Positions 35,192-47,044 of a stretch of DNA of 64,000 bases are shown here, piece by piece. The notes under the pieces are model-generated. The model did not search any database, was not told the DNA's origin, and saw only the letters and a list, made by a program, of their open reading frames with translations. The translations under genes and the position numbers were made by a program. Each line of letters begins with the position of its first letter. Position 1 is the stretch's first letter. Source of the DNA: Cavenderia fasciculata (taxonomy: Eukaryota; Evosea; Eumycetozoa; Acytosteliales; Cavenderiaceae). Location of the stretch: positions 1 to 64,000 of the forward strand of contig NW_004457711.1 of the NCBI RefSeq assembly GCF_000203815.1, read 5' to 3'.

Positions 35192-35404
35192 TTTTTAATT
35201 TTTTTTTTATCTATCTCTATCTATAGTCAAGTTTAGAATAATATATTGAATGTAAGGAGCGTATGAATTAAAAGCATATTAAAAAATTAAATTAAATTAA
35301 ATTAAAAAAAAAATTCAAAAACATGTTCGCCCACTTCAAAAACAGAGAGACGTCTCTGCAATTCGTTCGAAAAAACAAACAACAACAACAACAACAGAGA
35401 TCTG
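35192..35404. promoter_or_regulatory. Divergent promoter, HID1 / mitochondrial protein
   Basis: A 213-bp shared upstream region with AT-rich tracts (AAATTAAATTAAATT near 35285) and a (CAA)n stretch just before the plus-strand ATG. No specific site recognised. Confidence 0.4.
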
Positions 35405-36686
35405 ATGATAGGAAGAAACAGCAGCACTCTAATAAGATCATTATCAAGATCATCAAATAATGTCATTGGATTGACCTTTAATTCCAGCACTGCTGCTGCT
35501 GTTGGTGGTTATAGACTATTTTCAAACACTTCCTCCTCCTCCTCCTCTTCTTCATCATATCAATGTAATTACACAAAATATCAATATCTAACTACTACGA
35601 TGAATTCATATTTATTTTTACCCTCTATTACTACTACCACTAGCTTCATCAATATCAAAGATAAACATCACATCTAACAATAATAATAATAATAATAATA
35701 ATCAAAAACAACAAGATTCTTCTTCTTCTTCTTCTTTTAAAGAAAGAAACAAAGATGATGGGACAAAAAAGATTATTACATTATTATCATTCTCTATAGG
35801 ATCATGGTTTGGATGGGGACAACAACAAAGAGACGATCAAGATGACGCAATGACAAAGAGCAAGAAAAGATTCCCAAAACAAAAAGTGACAAACTTTGAA
35901 GATGCTATGGAATGGTATCAAACATTCTATCAACACCAAGACATTGAATACTTTTTAGATGCAATGACTTTGCTTTTAGGTAAAGAATCACAAGCATACA
36001 TCAAAACACAGTTGTCACACATCAAACACAACAAAGATCTAAAGACAGTAGCGCGTATTCAAACCATTCAATCATTCTACTATCTTCCAATGGTTGGATT
36101 CATGGTAGAAATGATGAAACTCTATCCAGAAAAGGTAGAGGGATGGTATGATCATCTCATGTCACAACCAGATATTACTACACCTTGGAAGAGTGTACTT
36201 GGTAATCTTGATCCAAGCATGTTAATCACTCTTGCCGTATCTCTTGTAGGCAATGAAAATGCTAAAAAGATTCAAAAAAGAATTGTGGTCTCTAATTTGG
36301 AGAAATCTAAAACAACAAACGCCGACGAAAAGACAATTCAAGAAAACATCAAACATCTTGATGCTTGGGCAACCAACCAAAAGGAGAGTCTTCCAACATT
36401 TCCACTTCTTCTTATAGGTCAATATCTATGCACAGGTGATGAAGCTATTGTACGTCGTATCGTAGAAATGTGGAGAAAGGCATTGATGCATCTCGAAAAG
36501 TCAACACTCTCCAACACATCGGCATCCAACATCACAAATGACATTAACAAAAAGATGGAATTTGAACAAAGAGATATGATCATTGATGAACTCAGCCAAG
36601 CAATTCGTCTTTTGTCAAAGGATCAAAAAGCTCATCAATTATTAAAGGATGAATTATCTCATCATTTAAAACAACAAAATAAATAA
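35405..36686 (+). CDS. Uncharacterised, probably mitochondrial protein
   Basis: Two exons (35405-35564, 35644-36686) join as CAA T|CT to give about 400 residues. The N-terminus (MIGRNSSTLIRSLSRSS, no acidic residues) looks like a mitochondrial presequence. Ser and Asn runs follow, then a short hydrophobic stretch (TLLSFSIGSWFGWG). The remaining 280 residues are a soluble, mostly helical domain (FEDAMEWYQTFY, SFYYLPMVGFMVEMM, PWKSVLGNLDPSM). I do not recognise the family. The longest continuous frame starts at an internal ATG (35850), but the splice model keeps the same frame upstream. Confidence 0.75.
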
Positions 36687-37092
36687 TTAAATAAAACTTT
36701 AAAGTTTTAAAAAAATCAAAAAAAAAAAAAAAAAAAACTTGTTGTGTTGTGTTGGAGACTTCGTGTCAGATGACAACGATTTTTCAACATCACTATCAAA
36801 AACAAGACATCTCTCCTATTTATATCTATCTATCTCTCTTTCTCTCTCTCTCTATCTATCTTTCTATCTATCTCTCATCTTTAATATAACTTTAAAGGCA
36901 CATTCACACTTATTAGATACCCAATAACCTAATGATAGGACTTTTAACAACCCATTTACTCGACGACGTTATCAACCAAAACAATAACAACAATAGAAAT
37001 ACTAGTAACAACTTTAAAAATAAGCAGACATAAGACCATAATATAGTAATAGTAATAATAAATAATAAAGTAATCTGAAATAATACAGCAAA
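36687..37092. other. Intergenic, AT- and CT-rich
   Basis: Contains a poly(A) run (about 36719-36738), then CT/TATC microsatellite stretches (36818-36876) and AT-rich sequence before the carrier gene. No gene seen. A hydrophobic reverse frame here looks like chance. Confidence 0.5.
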
Positions 37093-38403
37093 ATGGACAG
37101 AGGTACATCTATAAATATATATAATTTTAATGATACCATTAATTATAGTAATATCAATACTAATATACTCTTTTTTTTTTAGAAAAATGGGCACCAGTAG
37201 CTAAAGATTTTGTAGCAGGATCTGTAGGTGGAATGTCATCTATTTTTACTGGACATCCCTTTGATACGATAAAAGTGATGCTTCAACAAGAATCGACTGG
37301 AAATACACCAAAGTTTAAAAATGGTTATCAAGCACTTAGATATGTCATTCAGATTGATGGTATCAGAGGTGTATATAAAGGTTTGAGTGTTCCATTGGCA
37401 AGTGTCAGTGTTATCAATTCAATCTTTTTTGCAACCAACAACTATTGTCAGAGACTATTCCATCAAGATCCAAATACTTTAATACCCTATCACAAAGTTG
37501 CAATGGCTGGTGGTATTGCTGGAGGTGTAATATCATTCTTTATCACTCCTCGTGACCTTATCAAATCTAAATTACAAGTACAAAATAGAAACATGAACTT
37601 GATGGCAACTGTCACTACTGCCTCAACAACATCAACAACTGCAACTTCAAATGTAGCTTCACAAACACAACAACAACACATTAATAATCAACATCAACAT
37701 CAACATCAACACCAACATCAACAAAGGATCATATATAATGGACCAATTGATTGTATAAAATCTATTGTAAAAGAGGATGGTTGGAAAGGTCTATTCAAAG
37801 GTATTAGAATAACGTTTGTTCGTGATTTTTTGGGCGATATGGTTTATTTTTGTACCTATGAGGCATTAAAAAGAAATTTGATTACTTTTTCCGATCGTTT
37901 CACATCATCATCATCACCAACAGGAACGCCTGGTGGTGACAAACCAAGCACTGCTGCCGAAAATACCATAAAGATAAAGAGTGTTGCAACAAACCTACCA
38001 CCATGGGTCGCCATTTGTGCTGGTGGATGCGCTGGTATGAGTTTTTGGTTCTCTATCTATCCATTGGATGTTATAAAGGTACGTCAAAATATATAAATAT
38101 ATATATATATATTAATCTTTTGATTTTCCAAACTAAAAAAAAATATTATTTATTTATATATTTTAGACAAGAATTCAAACTCAACCAAATAATAGTCCAC
38201 TTAAATATGGTGGTATTATTGATTGTGCCAAAATGATTTATAAACAAGAGGGCTTATCTGCCTTTTACCGAGGATTCACTGCTACTCTTTTCAGAGCATT
38301 CCCAACATCTGCCATTAACTTTTTAATGTACGAAACCACCCGTAAACTTTTAAACTCAAAGACTCTAGTTGATGATTATACATCATCCTTAGAGGCCACC
38401 TAA
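37093..38403 (+). CDS. Mitochondrial carrier (SLC25 family)
   Basis: Three exons: a 10-base first exon (37093-37102, ATGGACAGAG), 37183-38078 and 38167-38403, about 380 residues. Three repeats each start with the carrier signature P-x-[D/E]-x-x-[K/R]: HPFDTIK, TPRDLIK and YPLDVIK. The matching loops are GVYKGL, GLFKGI and AFYRGF. A His/Gln- and Thr-rich insertion lengthens the loop in repeat 2, and a Ser/Thr-rich one precedes repeat 3. It exchanges a metabolite across the inner mitochondrial membrane. The pattern is nearest to carnitine or basic amino-acid carriers, but the substrate is not certain. The tiny first exon is inferred from phase (AGA G|AA) and the acceptor after a T run. Confidence 0.88.
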
Positions 38404-38629
38404 AATAGATAATAATAATAATAATAATAATCAATAATAATCAATAATAATAATAATGTAAAACTATAAGATTGAAACATTAAAACTCGATATATTTAAA
38501 TAGTACTATTTAAATAGTAATTTATTATTTATTTTTGTTTTCCTTTTTTTTTTATTATTATTATTATTGATTATCTATTATCTATTATTTATTATCTATT
38601 ATCTATTATTATATCTACATGGGATTGAT

Positions 38630-39729
38630 TTAAATCAAAAGATCTGATTTTTCTTGTTCCAATAATTTTGTCAACTTGATTGCTTTATCTCTTTTTTCTT
38701 CCTCTGTCAATTCTCTTGTATTATAAGTTACATATTCTGGTCTTCCAATAGTTCTCTTTTCTAAAATCTTATCGTCCTATAAGAGGTAATTTGAAAAAAA
38801 AAGAAAAATCAATAATCATGGTTCCTTTTTTTTTGTTTTAAAACATTGACATACTCTTGATTTGACTCTCTTTAGATTGACTCTAGTATTTAATCTATTA
38901 TAATATACGGCATCATCTTTTACAATCATAAAGTAGTTTTCATTATTTTCTTGAACAAAGATATCGTTTGTAAATACTCTGTACATTTTGTAATCGCCAG
39001 GTGTTTCATCTTTTTCTCTGTTATTGTTGTTCTCTTCCAATTCGTTCTTTGGTGCAATGAAATAAACAAATTTATCAGTGATTCCTCTGATAATACCCTT
39101 GTTACGGATTTGTTGTTGTTTGGCAATGTAGTTGCTAAAATCTTGTCCTTTGAGTGAGGCTGGTGGAAGATCCAATGGGTCGGCATCAAAAGAAACTTCT
39201 GTGTAACTGTTGGACCACATTTCAAAGTCTGGGAATACTGGCAATATGCTAACTGGTTTGATATCGGTTCTACCCGATGGATGAACAAATTGTGAAGCAT
39301 TTTTAATGTTGTAAAAGGTGTTTTCAACAATCTCTTCATCAGTCTCTGCTGCTGCGGTGGCTGTTGCTGAAGTTGTTGATGATTGATTTCCATTTACATT
39401 GGGCGACGATGATCCACTTCCAACCGATTGACGCTTTGTTGGTCTTCCCAATAATGTCTCGTTTGTAGAAAGATACTCTGTCTTTCTTAACCATGCCACC
39501 GATGGTCTTATTGATGCTCTTGTTGTTTTTCTTCCTTCCAATGACTTTCCTAATATCATAGCATCTCCATTTACTCCGCCCATGCTACCATTACCACCAC
39601 TGCTGCTACCATTACCTGCATGTTGATCATTGTCAACACCAGAACCTCCAATTGAAGATGACATTGAATCGATTGATTGGAGTAACATTTGATCGTCTTT
39701 TAGGAATTGTGAAATGTTGCTACTATTTC

Positions 39730-39787
<58 letters not shown>

Positions 39788-40138
39788 ATTACTATTATTA
39801 TTATTATTATTGTTGTTATTTGATTTTAATGAAGCATATTGAGATAGATCAATTAAATCTATAGGAATACCCATATGAGGATCTGTCAATAGTTGTTGTT
39901 TATAGTTTCTCTCTAATGATGTTGGTCTATAACTAGTGAATTTGGTAAAGTCTGTTTGTATCTTCATAAACTTTGGTTCAAAAGAAAGGTCTGGTAATGT
40001 GTTGTCATATCGCAATGAACATAAAAAGTCATTCGATGTTGATGTACTGCTACCACCTGCACTAATAGAAGAGGATTCATCCAATGATGTTGATGGTCTT
40101 TTATGAGAAGACTGCTTGTTATTGCTTGTCTGACTCAT
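38630..40138 (-). CDS. paf1: PAF1, RNA polymerase II-associated factor 1
   Basis: Two exons (40138-38855, 38776-38630) give about 476 residues. Scaffold of the PAF1 complex, which travels with RNA polymerase II and promotes histone H2B ubiquitination and H3 methylation. Landmarks are CSLRYDNTLPDLSFEPKF, TSLERNYKQQLLTDP, IPIDLIDLSQY, WLRKTEYLST, VSILPVFPDFEMW and GDYKMYR...ENYFMIVKDDAVYYN. An Asn run from pure AAC (39734-39790) and a Gly/Ser-rich loop split the N-terminal part. The long acidic C-terminal tail of animal PAF1 is missing; the protein ends in a short Lys/Glu-rich helix. Confidence 0.93.
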
Positions 40139-40326
40139 TTTTACTAGTATTACTCTAGATTATTATTATTATTATTCTGAGTGAGGATGGGGTAAGTAAA
40201 CTAAATATTGAATTGATGAAGATCGACGAATTTGTTTAAAAAAAAAAAAATTCAAGTTAACAAAACTAGTTTGGACTATCTCTAGATATATACTCTGATT
40301 CTTATATATATTTCCCCTCCTTTGTC
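40139..40326. promoter_or_regulatory. Divergent PAF1/kanadaptin promoter
   Basis: Only 188 bp lie between the two start codons. It contains a poly(A) tract (about 40238-40250) and TATATA strings on the kanadaptin side (40286-40310). No specific site recognised. Confidence 0.45.
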
Positions 40327-42151
40327 ATGAACGATCACCTACAAGTAACAAATACATCAACAATAACAGAAACAACAAAAGATAATACGATAGATCCACT
40401 ACCTCATCCTCCTTCTTCTCCTCCTCCTCCTCAATCAACAACAACAACAACAACCACCACCAACAAAAATGACAAACTACTATCAATGGCACCTCCTCCT
40501 ACTCGTCTGCTCAACAACAACAACAACAAACAAGTAGTAAAAGAAATTGCCCCAAACACCATACAAAGTGATAAAAAGTCTCAACATACATTTGCAACTC
40601 CTTCAATTCTCACGATGACAACAACAACAACAACTGCTACTGTTATTACTCATCAACCACCTAATAATAACAATAATAATAATGTTGAATTAATATATAA
40701 AGAACCATCTTGGAGCAAATCACCAAAGGAACATTCACCTAGTAGTGATTTATTCCAACTTGAAGAGATTAAAGGTGGTACTATCATTGACAATATCGAT
40801 ATCAATGATAAAGCTTTTCATCTTGTTGGAAGACTTCCAATATGTGACATCATAATGGATAACCCTAGTATTAGTAGACAACATGCTGTAATACAACATA
40901 GACCAGAGGACAACCAACTATTACTCTATGATCTCAATAGTACTCATGGTACATTTATCAACAAAAAGAAATGCAACCCCAACCATTATCTTGCCATTAA
41001 AGATGGTGATTTCATAAAGTTTGGTGAATCTTCTAGAATATTTGTTGTAATTAATCATTCTCTTTTGTTAAAACAAAAACAACAACAACAACAAAAACAA
41101 AAACAACAATCATCATCAAAAACAGAATCTTTTGTTAAATATTATAATTCCTCCTCGTCATCATCATCATCAGATAATGAAGAAGGAAATAGACAAAAAA
41201 TTCTTGCATCAAGAAAGAGTGGTTGGGGATCAGATGATAGATTCGATGCAAAAGAAGAGGAAGGAGATGAAGAAGAAGGCAAAGGTTTTAACCAAAGTAA
41301 TAGCGCAGTACAATACGATAAAGATAATTATGACTATGATGATAGTGATGATTTCTATGATAGAACAAACAAGAAGAAATCAACCAACCAACAAAACAAA
41401 ATGCCCACCAACACTGCTGCTGCTGGAAATCTTAAACAACTTTTATATACGCAACTTGTCACTAAAATGGAATCATTGAGTAAAACAAAAAATGATTTGG
41501 TTCAAATGTTTAAAGAATCAACAACACAAAAAGGATCACAACCAACTACAACAAAACAAAAAAAGAGGAAGAAGAAGAAGATTCTTTGGATAAATTTATG
41601 AATGATAATCAACAGTCAATGACAAAAATAGTTCAACAACAATTGACATCACAAATAATAGATGTAGATAACCAAATGAACTCACTACAAAAAGAAATAC
41701 AATCAAGACCAGAATCTAAACTGTGTTCATTACCACCAACAACAACAACAAGCGCTACTACTACTACTACAAATCTCCAAGCTCATCCTCAACAAGAAGA
41801 GGAAAAGAACCAATTAAAGAGAGATCATCATGATGGAAAAGAGGATGGCACAAACAACTTGGACACTGACCAACCAAAACAAGACCCTCCGAAAAGAATC
41901 AAAGTAGAAAATGGAAACAAAGAATCCAGGACCTACCCCCTTCTAGTTCGACAACCAACCAAAGTCGCCTCCACTTTTGAAAATGAAGAAAATGAGGTTG
42001 TAGATCTTATTGAGAGTAAGTATACTAACTTGACTGAATCAGTGTTGTTGTGATTAACTTACTTGCTTACTTTTGTTTTGAATTATTTACTATTTTAGGA
42101 GAAAATCAATTATCTGCAAGTGATACCCTGAAAAGCAAACTTGGATATTAA
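40327..42151 (+). CDS. slc4a1ap: Kanadaptin-like FHA protein with a -1 frame change
   Basis: The N-terminus is low complexity (Thr, Pro, Asn). A kanadaptin-type module follows: EPSWSKSP, then LEEIKGGTI and an FHA domain (about residues 150-245, VGRLPICDIIMDNPSISRQH, NSTHGTFIN). The first frame runs into a stop at 41599-41601. The frame one base back continues with an acidic run and SLDKFMND, and is open to a donor at 42015. The final exon (42099-42151) ends in KSKLGY, like the family C-terminus. The switch point is a run of seven A then G (41558-41565), with codons CAA AAA AAG. Either one A is missing from the assembly, or the gene is mutated, or the ribosome slips. No intron signals fit. Kanadaptin is a nuclear, splicing-linked protein. 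Confidence 0.8.
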
Positions 42152-42341
42152 CCATTCATATATAAGTAACAGTTAATACAATAAACATTCACTCTATCTA
42201 TAGATCAATCTATGTGACATAAATTTACTATGGAATGTATCGATATGATGGCTGATTAATAAAATGTTGTGATTATTATTGTGATTGTCTATAGTTTAAA
42301 TAGATTAAAAATGTTGTTGGTTTAGACACATTAAAATTTAT

Positions 42342-42889
42342 TTATTTGGCGAATGAAGCAAGGATATCAGAGTCACCTTCGTGGGTAATGGACAAGACGG
42401 AGGTACGGAACTTCTTACCGCATGAGGTACCGAGTTCAATGTTGTTACCGTTGTAGAGGTGAACGTTGGTTCTGCTCAACATGGCGTAGTATTCAATCTC
42501 TGAACGACGGAGAGCTGGGCAATTGTTAGAGATAAGGACTAACTTGGCCTTACCGGCTCTCAAGGTTCTGAGGGAGGCCTTGTAACCGAGTTGAGACTTG
42601 CCTGACTTCATAACAAGAGCCAACTTGGAGGCAATGTTTTCTTGATTCTTCTTCTGTATTACGTAAATGTAAGGGTAGAGAGTAGTAGAGTGTAGTAGTA
42701 GGTTGGGAGGAACTATGTTAATTCTCTTTTCTCTTTCTATCGTTCTTTATCTTTTGATTCTATCTATTCTCTTTCTCCAACATGTTGTTATCTGTCGTTG
42801 CTGTGTTTGTTGTGTTGTGTGTTGCGTCGAGAAGATAGATATGCCATGATATAATAGTTGATACTGACTTGCTTCTTGGTGCTAACCAT
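42342..42889 (-). CDS. rpl30: 60S ribosomal protein eL30
   Basis: Two exons: 42889-42869 (21 bases, MVSTKKQ) and 42653-42342, for a total of 110 residues, the normal eL30 length. Landmarks are [40 protein letters not shown] and [14 protein letters not shown]. Codon use is GC-richer than the neighbours (GGC, AAC, CTC, GAG), as expected for a highly expressed gene. The 215-bp intron is longer than most here. I saw no C/D-box or H/ACA snoRNA in it. Confidence 0.96.
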
Positions 42890-43392
42890 TTTTTACTCAG
42901 AGTGTACTTGCAACGCTAACCTATCTCACTTGGCATGGTTATCACTTGGGCATCGAGAGTGCGCACAGCGAGAGAGCCATTCCGTACAGAACCGAACAAA
43001 AAAATTTTTAAATTTAGTTTTCGTTTTTAATTTTCGTAAATAATTGCATGTCTGCCTCAAGAATTCTTACCAACTAGTTGTAGTCAATCGGTTTTCATAG
43101 ATACACAACAACAACCTACACAATACCTTCTCTTGAAATTTGATGTTTATAAGCAAGGATGAGATGATAAATATTAATAATAATAATTGATAGCAAATTA
43201 TCATTATTCGAAATAATTGACTTAAACTATAATCCAAAGATTTTCGTCTTTTTGAACAAAGTTTTTGTATCAAACGAATCGAATTGGCTCTAAAGCAATT
43301 AAAGTCAAAACAACAACAACAACAACAACAACCAATAGTAACAACAACAACAACAATAACAATAACAACAGTAAACAACAATAACGCAAACA
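42890..43392. other. Divergent intergenic region, eL30 / ankyrin gene
   Basis: The eL30-proximal half (42895-43000) is GC-richer, probably the ribosomal-protein promoter. The ankyrin-proximal part has (CAA)n runs (43307-43392). No gene seen. A cysteine- and valine-rich reverse frame is a product of the repeats. Confidence 0.5.
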
Positions 43393-43971
43393 ATGAGTAT
43401 ACCAGCATTACACGATGCAATTATTAATAACGATTATGAGAGAGTTAGTTTGTTGATTGAATCAGGAAAGCATGCTCTTGATGAAGGTGATTTTGGAGGA
43501 TTACAACCATTACACTTTTGTGCTCGTATGGGACATATAAACATGGCAGAGTTGTTATTGAGCAAAGGTGCCAATATCAACGCAGAGAATAACTATGGAT
43601 CTACACCTCTACACGAAGCAGTCAGAAGAGGTGAAGTAGAGATGGTACAATATTTAATTAAAAAGAATTGTGATGTAGCTGCTGTCGATATAGATTCAAA
43701 CACTGCTTTACATTTGGCTGTCATGTGTGAAGATGGTGAACTCATCCCAATGTTGCTCGAGGCTGGTGCACCTTTATATCTCAAGAACAAAGACGACGAA
43801 ACTCCAATACAAGTGACAGAGGATCAGGAAATTATTGACTTTTTAAAAGAATGGATAGTGGATCATCCAAATCATTCATCTACAACCAAGCCACCACCAA
43901 CAACTACAATACAAGACCAAGAAATAATTGAATCTTTAAATGATGATGGTGATGAAAAAATGAAAGATTAA
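43393..43971 (+). CDS. Ankyrin-repeat protein
   Basis: Single exon, 192 residues. About four ankyrin repeats fill residues 1-150: [66 protein letters not shown] and [24 protein letters not shown], plus a partial fifth. An acidic, Pro/Thr-rich tail follows. It is probably an adaptor; partner and role cannot be told from the sequence. Confidence 0.85.
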   Translation: MSIPALHDAIINNDYERVSLLIESGKHALDEGDFGGLQPLHFCARMGHINMAELLLSKGANINAENNYGSTPLHEAVRRGEVEMVQYLIKKNCDVAAVDIDSNTALHLAVMCEDGELIPMLLEAGAPLYLKNKDDETPIQVTEDQEIIDFLKEWIVDHPNHSSTTKPPPTTTIQDQEIIESLNDDGDEKMKD

Positions 43972-44370
43972 ATAATAATAATAATAATAAAATAAATGTA
44001 AATAATAAAAACCAAAAGCTTACGCTGTTAAACGTAGTTGCTTTGTTTTCCCTTCAAGAACCAAGGCATCTTTCTTTGTCTCTGGGTTTGAGGAAAATTT
44101 AATTAAAAAAAAAACAATTTAATTAAATGGTTGTGTGAAAACTCTCTCTTCACTATTTTTGAGGTTAACAAACACATTGAATAACATACAACAACAATAA
44201 TAATAATAATCAACAACAACAACAACAACAACAACAACAACGCATACAAAATAAAGCTATAATATCAATACCCATCATATCATAACATATCATCATATCA
44301 CAGAGAGAGAGAGAAACAAGAATAGTAGTAGTAAAGCAAGAACATAAACAACCTTGTTATCTACAACAAA
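43972..44370. other. Intergenic, upstream of the WW-FYVE-ARM gene
   Basis: Holds (CAA)n (about 44211-44242), repeated CATATCAT strings (44275-44300) and (GA)n (44302-44313), probably 5' UTR of the next gene. A small GC-richer patch (44018-44090) is unexplained. No gene seen. Confidence 0.45.
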
Positions 44371-47001
44371 ATGTATAATCCAAATAATACAGGTTCTACT
44401 GGTATGAATCCGTCGACGGGTCAACTCAACTCTAATCCACCAATACCACCACCAGGATGGCAAATTGCAACAGATAGTATTGGTAGATTTGTTTATATAA
44501 ATCCAATGACACAACAACAATCATGGACTCCACCACCAGGCTCTGTATATATGCCACAGACAGAACAACAACAACAACAACCACCTCCACCTCCAGCACC
44601 TGTCATTGCACCTTCTCTATCAAATTTATCGACCAGCAAGTCTTCATTGTCCTCTTCAATGTTGCCAGATGGCTGGGAAGAATCTACTGACGCACAGGGA
44701 AGAGTCTACTATATTGATCATCTTCACAAGAGAACTTCATGGATTCATCCAAACTTTAGTATTCAATTGCAACAACAAGCTGCTCAGCAACAACAACAAC
44801 AACAACAACAACCTCCACCACCACCAACATCGTCTGCATCAATTCCAATTCAACAAAAACCAGTCGTGACATCCAACAACAACAACAGTGGTGGTTATTA
44901 TCCATCAATGAGTGAATATGGATATCCATCACCACCTCCTCATCATTCGTCAACAGTAGTAGCATCATCACCAACAACACAAATAAAACCACAAATAGTA
45001 CCACCACAAAGACAACCTACACAAACGATACAACAACCCCAACAACCCCAACAATCATTTAAAGCAAAGTTACCAAGTCAAAGAAGAACCACTTCATTGT
45101 TTTCTCAGTCGGCACCTCTTTGGGATTTAGAAAAAACAGTTCCTGCCTGCTCCCAATGTTATTTACCATTTACAGTTATTCGTAGAAGAGTAAATATAAA
45201 TATTTTCAACAACTCTAATAATCTATTCTAATACACCTTTTTTTTTTCCTTTTATTTTCTCATAGCATCATTGTAGATGTTGTCAAAGAGAGTTTTGTGA
45301 TGCTTGTAGTCTAAAGAGAATTGCTGTCCCACAATTTAATCATAATGATCCGGTTAGAGTTTGTGTTTATTGTTATATCCACACCAATGGTAAGTAAGAA
45401 GAAATTAATATTATTGATCAATATTAATTTTTTTTTTTTTTAAAGATCACAACAAAACATGTGTATCAAGATTGGTTCCCTATATATTGGATTTTCATAA
45501 TGATGCAAATGAGCAATATCAAGCATTAATGGAAATATACGATTTTATACTTTCCAATCAATCAAACTATGAAGTCATTGAAACAGCACTTGTTGGAGGA
45601 TTAAAACCATTTTTAGATTATATTGTCAGAAAATCAAAAGAGAATTTAAAGGGAGACAGTATTGCTATTTGTTGTCAAATATTGGCATTTATTTCAAAGG
45701 GTAATGATATCACAAATATGATGAATTAACTATATCACCAGCAGTTTATTTACTCTTTATATTTTTCTCTTTAGACCATAAATTAGTAAAAGCTATTAAT
45801 GATCCTGAACATATATCTGTATTATTTGATTTAATGTCGTGCTCTGAAAATAGTACAGTTGTTTTTGATTGTGCTCGTATTCTCAAGAATATACTTTCAT
45901 ACATTGATAAACAAAATCATCAACAAAAACAACAGCAACAACAACAACAGCAACAGCAACAAACAACACCAACTACACCTGTAGCAACCATCGAAAATGC
46001 AAATATTTTGAACAAATTTTCATCTGTAGTGACCAAGGCAAATATTTGTCAAATTGTAGCCTTGTTGGAGATTATTTCAAAGGAGTCACAACTAGAATGT
46101 CTTCGTATTCTCCGTGTATTGGCTCACGACGAAGAAATGTTGGGTTTAATATCTCAGTCAAATATCATTGAGGTCATTACTCCTATTATCTCATCAAATA
46201 ATGGTGATAATATCAAAAGTACCTTAAAGATATTAACTAGATTATCAATTTATGGTATGAAAAAGAGAGAAAAAAGGAAAAAGAAAAAGAGAGAGATATA
46301 TATATATAACTATAGTTTCTAATAATTTTCTTTCATAGATAAAAAGAATGCTGAAAAGTTTTATCAATTTGGTGGTATATTATTCTTGATTGAATTATTA
46401 ATGAAGCAATTACACCCTTCAATTAATACAATTTCAATTAAATTGCTATTTTCTCTTAGTAAAACAAGTAAGTCAAATGTCTTTGTGCGCTGAGCAGTTA
46501 ATTTTCATTTATTAATTGATTTTTTTCTTTCTTTTTATTTATTAGAATTATGTTCATCTGCGATTGCTGGAGTCGATGGTGCAATTGACATTATTATGCA
46601 ATTATATGCAAGTAACAGTCAACTTCAAGAAACAATATTATTAATGTTGACTCAAATCATACAATTCGAGATTAATAACCAACAACTTCAAAAACAACTT
46701 TGCAATGAACAATTTATCAAAAATATTTGCCAATCCTTGTCAAGAGGAAATTCAAATGTTGAATCATTGTCATTATCAGTTCTATATTTTGTTTCACAAA
46801 ATGGTAAGAAATAGAAAATAATAATAATATTAATATGAAATTCAATATGTCCTAACTTTTATTTTCTCTTTAGAACAAAACAAAGAGAATCTTCAAAGTT
46901 TTGGAATTATAGATACAATATTGGCATTAATTTGTGATAGAGGAAGAAAACATGCTGTTCCACTTGAGATCCTATCAAAACTTGCTTTTAATAATGGTAA
47001 T

Positions 47002-47044
<43 letters not shown>

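Noticed and set aside
42661-42868. Intronic snoRNA in eL30
   Set aside because: No C/D box pair or H/ACA boxes found.
43067-43420. Minus-strand hydrophobic Val/Cys-rich frame
   Set aside because: Complement of (CAA)n repeats in the leader of the ankyrin gene.
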